From a virus: 28,838 nt of DNA. Location of the stretch: the IMG/VR virus record IMGVR_UViG_3300042565_000366, positions 1 through 28,838 of that record. One strand, written 5' to 3'. A model generated the notes under the pieces. It worked only from the letters and a program-made list of their open reading frames with translations. It was not told where the DNA came from and did not search any database. Each line of letters starts with the position of its first letter. Within the stretch, counting starts at the first letter, position 1. A program made the position numbers and the translations under genes. Below are positions 25,443 through 28,838 of the stretch, one piece after another.

Positions 25443-25667
25443 TTACAAACCGCAGATTAAGCCTACAACGCCGCCGATGACGGTTACCACCGCGTCCCAT
25501 ACGTCTGGCGTGTGCCGGTCACGGTGAAACCAATCGTACACTTCCTTGCCAACAGCCGCGATGGTTACCGCAATCATGCCCACAACGGGGCTGATGAAGT
25601 GCGCGGCAGCGTAAATGAGTACGCCAACAATAAAGTGCAGCGCCTTGTCGTGAGGTAAGTTAATCAT
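25443..25667 (-). CDS. Small two-span membrane protein with DKALHF motif (74 aa)
   Basis: The product starts MINLPHDKALHFIVGVLIYA, with a first span (about 10-40) and, after GKEVYDWFHRDRHTPDVWDA, a second (about 59-74, VVTVIGGVVGLICGL). The D-K-x-x-H-F...G-K-E-x-Y-D pattern recurs in small phage and bacterial membrane proteins of unknown function (YfiM/DUF2279-like in outline). It lies within the tail genes, away from the lysis cluster. It could be a lysis accessory or envelope-modifying protein; I cannot decide. ATGA overlap with the tailspike gene. Confidence 0.65.
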   Translation of the reverse strand: MINLPHDKALHFIVGVLIYAAAHFISPVVGMIAVTIAAVGKEVYDWFHRDRHTPDVWDAVVTVIGGVVGLICGL

Positions 25668-27139
25668 ACGGAAATTGTGACCCAGTTTGCGCCATCAGAA
25701 ATAATGGTTGCGATTTGGTATTGAGTGCTGATTGCCAAAGTCGCCGCGCCGTCAATGGTTTGTGCAGCGGCGGGGTCAATAGTCACCGCATTGACCGACA
25801 CATCTTTTTTCCCGATTCGATAAATTTTGCCTGGACAAGAAGCGGCAGAAGGTAAATTGATGGTAATCGCTCCTGCTGTCGCATCGCATAACACCGTGTC
25901 GTCATTAAAAGTCAACGTGGCTGTTGCCGTTACTGACAAATTATTTTGAACACCTTGTTTAAACAACATTGTCGGGTTGTTTACCCTACCAACATCAGCA
26001 TTAACGCATTGCGTGTAAGTATTGCCATCGCAAACAATATTTGTGCTTGCGTCCAGATATAGCCAATGTCTGGTGGCGCTATCGCCATCAATAATGTTTT
26101 CGCGCAAAGTAAATGCCGAACATTTTGTTAGGTTAATTGCGTCGTAAGAGGTAGACCCATCGCCAACATTTTTAAAATAGTTATTCGCAATTAAATAATC
26201 CGTTTGAATTGTGGCGGCAGAATTTACCGAAATCCCATGCCCATCAACATCTTTAATGGTGTTTCCAACCATTTGCACATCCACGCCAACTGTTGAAGCA
26301 TCAAAGTCAACTACCTGAATAGCTGGCGCGGCGGCATTTTGGCCTACATTAACAATTTGGTTATTGTTGAACCGGCTATATCTGGGCGAGGTTAGGCTAA
26401 GGCCTATACCGCCAAGTTCAAAAAAAGCGTTGTCTTCAACGACAACGTAAATTGGTTTTTTGAAACGCATCCCGATGACAGCGTTGGTTCCAGCGTTATT
26501 GCTAAACAACTTGTTTCCCGCTACTGTGCCGCCATCAAGGTAGCCAAAATCCATCATTGTGGTCGTGCAGTCAATAAACAGGTTGTCACGAATGACTGCA
26601 TCGGCCACGCGAGTGTCGCCACCTTTAAGGCCGTTAGCGGAACCCGCAAAAATACATTCGTGAATTTGCGGTTTAATGTCTGACTCAAGCGCGTTTTCGG
26701 ACATAAGCATTCCGTTCAACCCGCCAGCAATCGTGCATCGTATAACGCGCAAAAATTCAGTGTTTCTTGTACGAAGCGCCGTACCCGCAGCATTTGTATT
26801 GCGAATAGTAATGTCTCGCAGATATGGATACTGAAACGTATTCGCCACGCCTTTAACGTCAATCGTATCCACTGCTTGATCTGACCAAATATCCGTTGCT
26901 CTACCGTCACCAAACAAAGTAAATCTGTCAACGCTAGTACCGTCAATATCAATACCAGAGGCTAAATAGTAGGAACCCGCCGGAACGTAAAGCGCCTTGA
27001 AAGGCGAGGCGAGTGCTGCGGTAATAGCTAATGCAAACGCAGCAGAATCATCTGCTACGCCGTCACCCACTACACCATAATCGCGCACGTTAAGGCAAGA
27101 GCCATTAATCAACGAAAAAGTTGCTTTTGTTAAAGCCAT
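25664..27139 (-). CDS. Tailspike, pectate-lyase-type beta-helix
   Basis: The product is 491 aa. The N-terminal motif NVRDYGVVGDGVADDSAAFA (about 17-36) is the standard opening of the pectate lyase 3 superfamily in phage tailspikes. The body shows repeating short strands with Asn turns (DITIRNTNAAGTALRTRNTE; IVNVGQNAAAPAIQVVDFD; YLIANNYFKNVGDGSTSYD), typical of a right-handed parallel beta helix. The end (ATLTFNDDTVLCDATAGAIT, then INLPSAA and AQTIDGAATLAI) is the frequent C-terminal beta module. It is expected to bind or cut host surface polysaccharide. No P22-type head-binding domain is evident. Site AAAAGGAAAAAATT before ATG. Confidence 0.85.
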   Translation of the reverse strand: MALTKATFSLINGSCLNVRDYGVVGDGVADDSAAFALAITAALASPFKALYVPAGSYYLASGIDIDGTSVDRFTLFGDGRATDIWSDQAVDTIDVKGVANTFQYPYLRDITIRNTNAAGTALRTRNTEFLRVIRCTIAGGLNGMLMSENALESDIKPQIHECIFAGSANGLKGGDTRVADAVIRDNLFIDCTTTMMDFGYLDGGTVAGNKLFSNNAGTNAVIGMRFKKPIYVVVEDNAFFELGGIGLSLTSPRYSRFNNNQIVNVGQNAAAPAIQVVDFDASTVGVDVQMVGNTIKDVDGHGISVNSAATIQTDYLIANNYFKNVGDGSTSYDAINLTKCSAFTLRENIIDGDSATRHWLYLDASTNIVCDGNTYTQCVNADVGRVNNPTMLFKQGVQNNLSVTATATLTFNDDTVLCDATAGAITINLPSAASCPGKIYRIGKKDVSVNAVTIDPAAAQTIDGAATLAISTQYQIATIISDGANWVTISV

Positions 27140-27180
27140 AATTTTTTCCTTTTGCTATTACAGTGCGTAACGCGCTAAGT

Positions 27181-27498
27181 TTAAATACCCCAAGGCAAAG
27201 TTGGGTTGATGATCGGCGGGTTGATCTGATCTTCGATCTGCTGCTTGATATTAGCCTCAGTTGCGTCTTTGTCCACGCCGCTTGCCCAGCACCAGCCCAG
27301 CACATCATCCTGCGTCAGTTGGTCGTAAGGCGTAAAGTTACCGCCTTCTGTAAGCGTAAAACCAGCACTTCCATAGACAGTGCTTGAGTACTCACCGGCA
27401 AAACCAGTGCACCGCCAGGCAGCAGTAACTACTACGTTAGTTTGATTACCTTCTTGCGGTTTTGCCCACATTTGCTCAATTACCCAAGTAATATCCAT
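27181..27498 (-). CDS. Conserved small phage protein, DUF7936-like (105 aa)
   Basis: The product begins MDITWVIEQMWAKPQEGNQT, followed by TAAWRCTGFAGEYSSTVYGS and LTEGGNFTPYDQLTQDDVLG, and ends with INPPIINPTLPWGI. From memory, this pattern (a strand W-x-C, Y-S-x-x-V-Y-G, then F-x-P-Y-x-x-L-T and a C-terminal N-P-x-LPW) is common beside tail-fibre genes of cyanophages and freshwater phages. No enzymatic motif. A structural or tail-fibre-assisting role is likely but unproven. Confidence 0.72.
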   Translation of the reverse strand: MDITWVIEQMWAKPQEGNQTNVVVTAAWRCTGFAGEYSSTVYGSAGFTLTEGGNFTPYDQLTQDDVLGWCWASGVDKDATEANIKQQIEDQINPPIINPTLPWGI

Positions 27499-27530
27499 GC
27501 TAATCCCAATAAGTCCTTATCGACCTTAAA

Positions 27531-28838
27531 TTAACCTAAACGATACGCAGTAAATGTATTAGCAGCAGTTCTGCGGATACGAAAATGCGCTGACACGCCC
27601 GTTGCAATTGTCAGACCGCCAAGCGTTGTGTTGCCGTTAGCGGCGATAGTAATTGTGCCAGAAGCCGTGTTAATTACCCACCAATCAAGGGCTACGTTAT
27701 TAGCTGACCAAGACAATGCGCCTTCTATATCTGTCCCCGTGGGTAGGGTGATGGTGTACGTCGTACCTGTTGTGTTCAAAATGCCGGTAATTAATTCTGC
27801 TCCGGTCAAAGTAGCCGCAGCCGCTTTTGAAGCTGGCGTACCCTGATACGGCATAACAAGATTGCTGCTAAATTGCGTAAAACCAGCAGAATTAATACGC
27901 GCGCGTTCAGTGTTGTTAGTCCAAAATTCAACACCAAACGCATTTGTCCCCGCCGAAGAACCGCGAGTTATAACAGCGCCAGAATCTGAAATGCCCCCCG
28001 TAGCGCCGCCCGCGTAAATAAAACGCCCAGCAGCCGAACCGCTACCTATTGAACCGTTGCCAGAAACATCCCCAATAATCGCTAATGAGCCATTAACACT
28101 AAGTCTTTCTGAGCCCACACCTGCGGTTCGGTTAATTAAAACATTTCCAGCAAAGTAGTTTGCCGCCGTACCTGACGCATAGATGTTCCACTTGTTCGTG
28201 CCAGAGGAAACGAGCGACGTGATGCCGAAGTTGTTTGTGCCTTGAGTTTGATCTTCAACGAGGAACCCGTGTTGATTCGTTATAGTTGACCCAGCACCTT
28301 TAACAGCATCGGCTGCTAAATAAGCAGATAACCGCCCTACACTGTATGACGCTGCTGCTGTTTTTACACCACCATAAAACGCATTAACTTGGTTTGTACC
28401 TGCCGCAGAGCCAGTAATATTTCCGACTACGCCATATTGAATGGTTCCAGTAAGCGCGGCATTTACGACATTTATTGCGACGCTTGAAGCCGCCGCCCCA
28501 CCCACCCCCATATAACCATTCACCGTCACAATGTCGGTGGTTGCATCACCAAGCGTGGTGTTGCCGGTGTTGTTAATACCAGTAGTCGTTAACGTCGTGC
28601 CGTTAAACGTCAGGTTGGCGCTATCTATTAGATTGCCGCCTGTACCAGCGTAAGTAACTCGACCCGATGTCAAAGAAGAATCGGTAATATCGTTTGCGGT
28701 TAGCGTTGTGCCATTAAAAGTTAAATTGGCAGATTGCCCTATGGCGCTAGTGGACGAAGCGTAAAAAACCTGGTTGGCAGTGTAAGAAGCCAAACCCGTA
28801 CCGCCTCGGCTGGTCGCTAATTGACCCGTCCAGCCCAA
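27531..28838 (-). CDS. Tail fibre protein (C-terminal part, 5' end outside the window)
   Basis: At least 435 codons are open from base 28838 down to the stop at 27531. The first codon in the window is TTG and no ribosome-binding site can be judged, so the gene almost certainly begins further out. The sequence is full of short Gly/Ser/Thr/Asn repeats, including SANLTFNGTTLT twice and NNTGNTTLGDATTDIV, SRGGTGLASYTANQV near the front, then a more globular region (VLINRTAGVGSERLSVNGSL; GTNAFGVEFWTNNTERARIN) and a C-terminal module ending FRIRRTAANTFTAYRLG. This is typical of trimeric phage tail fibres. No intramolecular chaperone (S74) is seen. Confidence 0.8.
   Translation of the reverse strand: MGWTGQLATSRGGTGLASYTANQVFYASSTSAIGQSANLTFNGTTLTANDITDSSLTSGRVTYAGTGGNLIDSANLTFNGTTLTTTGINNTGNTTLGDATTDIVTVNGYMGVGGAAASSVAINVVNAALTGTIQYGVVGNITGSAAGTNQVNAFYGGVKTAAASYSVGRLSAYLAADAVKGAGSTITNQHGFLVEDQTQGTNNFGITSLVSSGTNKWNIYASGTAANYFAGNVLINRTAGVGSERLSVNGSLAIIGDVSGNGSIGSGSAAGRFIYAGGATGGISDSGAVITRGSSAGTNAFGVEFWTNNTERARINSAGFTQFSSNLVMPYQGTPASKAAAATLTGAELITGILNTTGTTYTITLPTGTDIEGALSWSANNVALDWWVINTASGTITIAANGNTTLGGLTIATGVSAHFRIRRTAANTFTAYRLG

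Noticed and set aside
1-28838. tRNA genes, CRISPR arrays, insertion sequences, integrase or attachment sites
   Set aside because: I scanned for cloverleaf-like T-loop motifs, evenly spaced direct repeats, transposase-like proteins and recombinase motifs and saw none. tRNAs could still be missed by eye.

Overview
The window is a stretch of a tailed double-stranded DNA phage genome with a P22-like (short-tailed) morphogenesis plan. It may be most of the genome, because the two ends look as if they would meet across the missing coat gene. No bacterial chromosomal gene is present. The host is probably a Gram-negative proteobacterium: the early region is lambdoid, the endolysin is a GH19 glycosidase, and the ribosome-binding sites are strong AGGAG types. 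A beta-proteobacterial freshwater host is my impression only. No integrase, excisionase, CI-type repressor, coat gene, tRNA or CRISPR was seen.

Layout. Positions 1-7329 (minus strand) carry a partial scaffold gene, portal, large terminase, a probable small terminase, about a dozen tiny or structural-looking genes, a phage GroES and a ferritin-like protein. A strong minus-strand terminator (7339-7366) separates these from the leftward early operon (7384-11838). In transcription order that operon runs Cro-like repressor, DUF1376 replication protein, lambda-P-like helicase loader, HTH protein, a tiny membrane protein, an acetyltransferase, a small protein, VRR-NUC nuclease, NinB, four tiny proteins and a YbcO-like HNH nuclease. 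This is recognisably the cro-O-P-nin order of lambdoid phages. A 107-base divergent control region (11839-11945) then separates it from a rightward operon (11946-14771): five small proteins, an ERF annealing protein, a small protein, a YqaJ/lambda-Exo nuclease, an SSB-like protein and a winged-helix protein. That operon is a recombination module corresponding to the lambda PL operon.

From 28838 down to 14773 the minus strand carries the tail and lysis block: tail fibre (partial), a small conserved protein, a beta-helix tailspike, a membrane protein, gp4-like adaptor, a free-standing HNH endonuclease, gp10-like tail hub, a small needle-position protein, a cupin, and three ejection proteins in the P22 order 7-20-16, the last with an N-terminal peptidase. 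Next come an XhlA-like protein, two overlapping membrane-protein genes, a holin candidate and the endolysin, which meets the rightward operon head to head with one base between stop codons.

The most interesting points are these. (1) The control region appears to be a stripped-down, Cro-only lambdoid switch, with three operator-like repeats 22-23 bases apart over two back-to-back promoters and a predicted leaderless cro mRNA. (2) The DUF1376 gene contains two clusters of three tandem 11-bp repeats beside a T/G-rich tract, a candidate replication origin. (3) A perfect 10-bp hairpin sits over the start of the HNH gene. (4) A hidden 50-codon gene links the two terminase genes. (5) The terminator of the rightward operon appears to lie inside the end of the opposing endolysin gene. 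All calls are by eye; no search was run.
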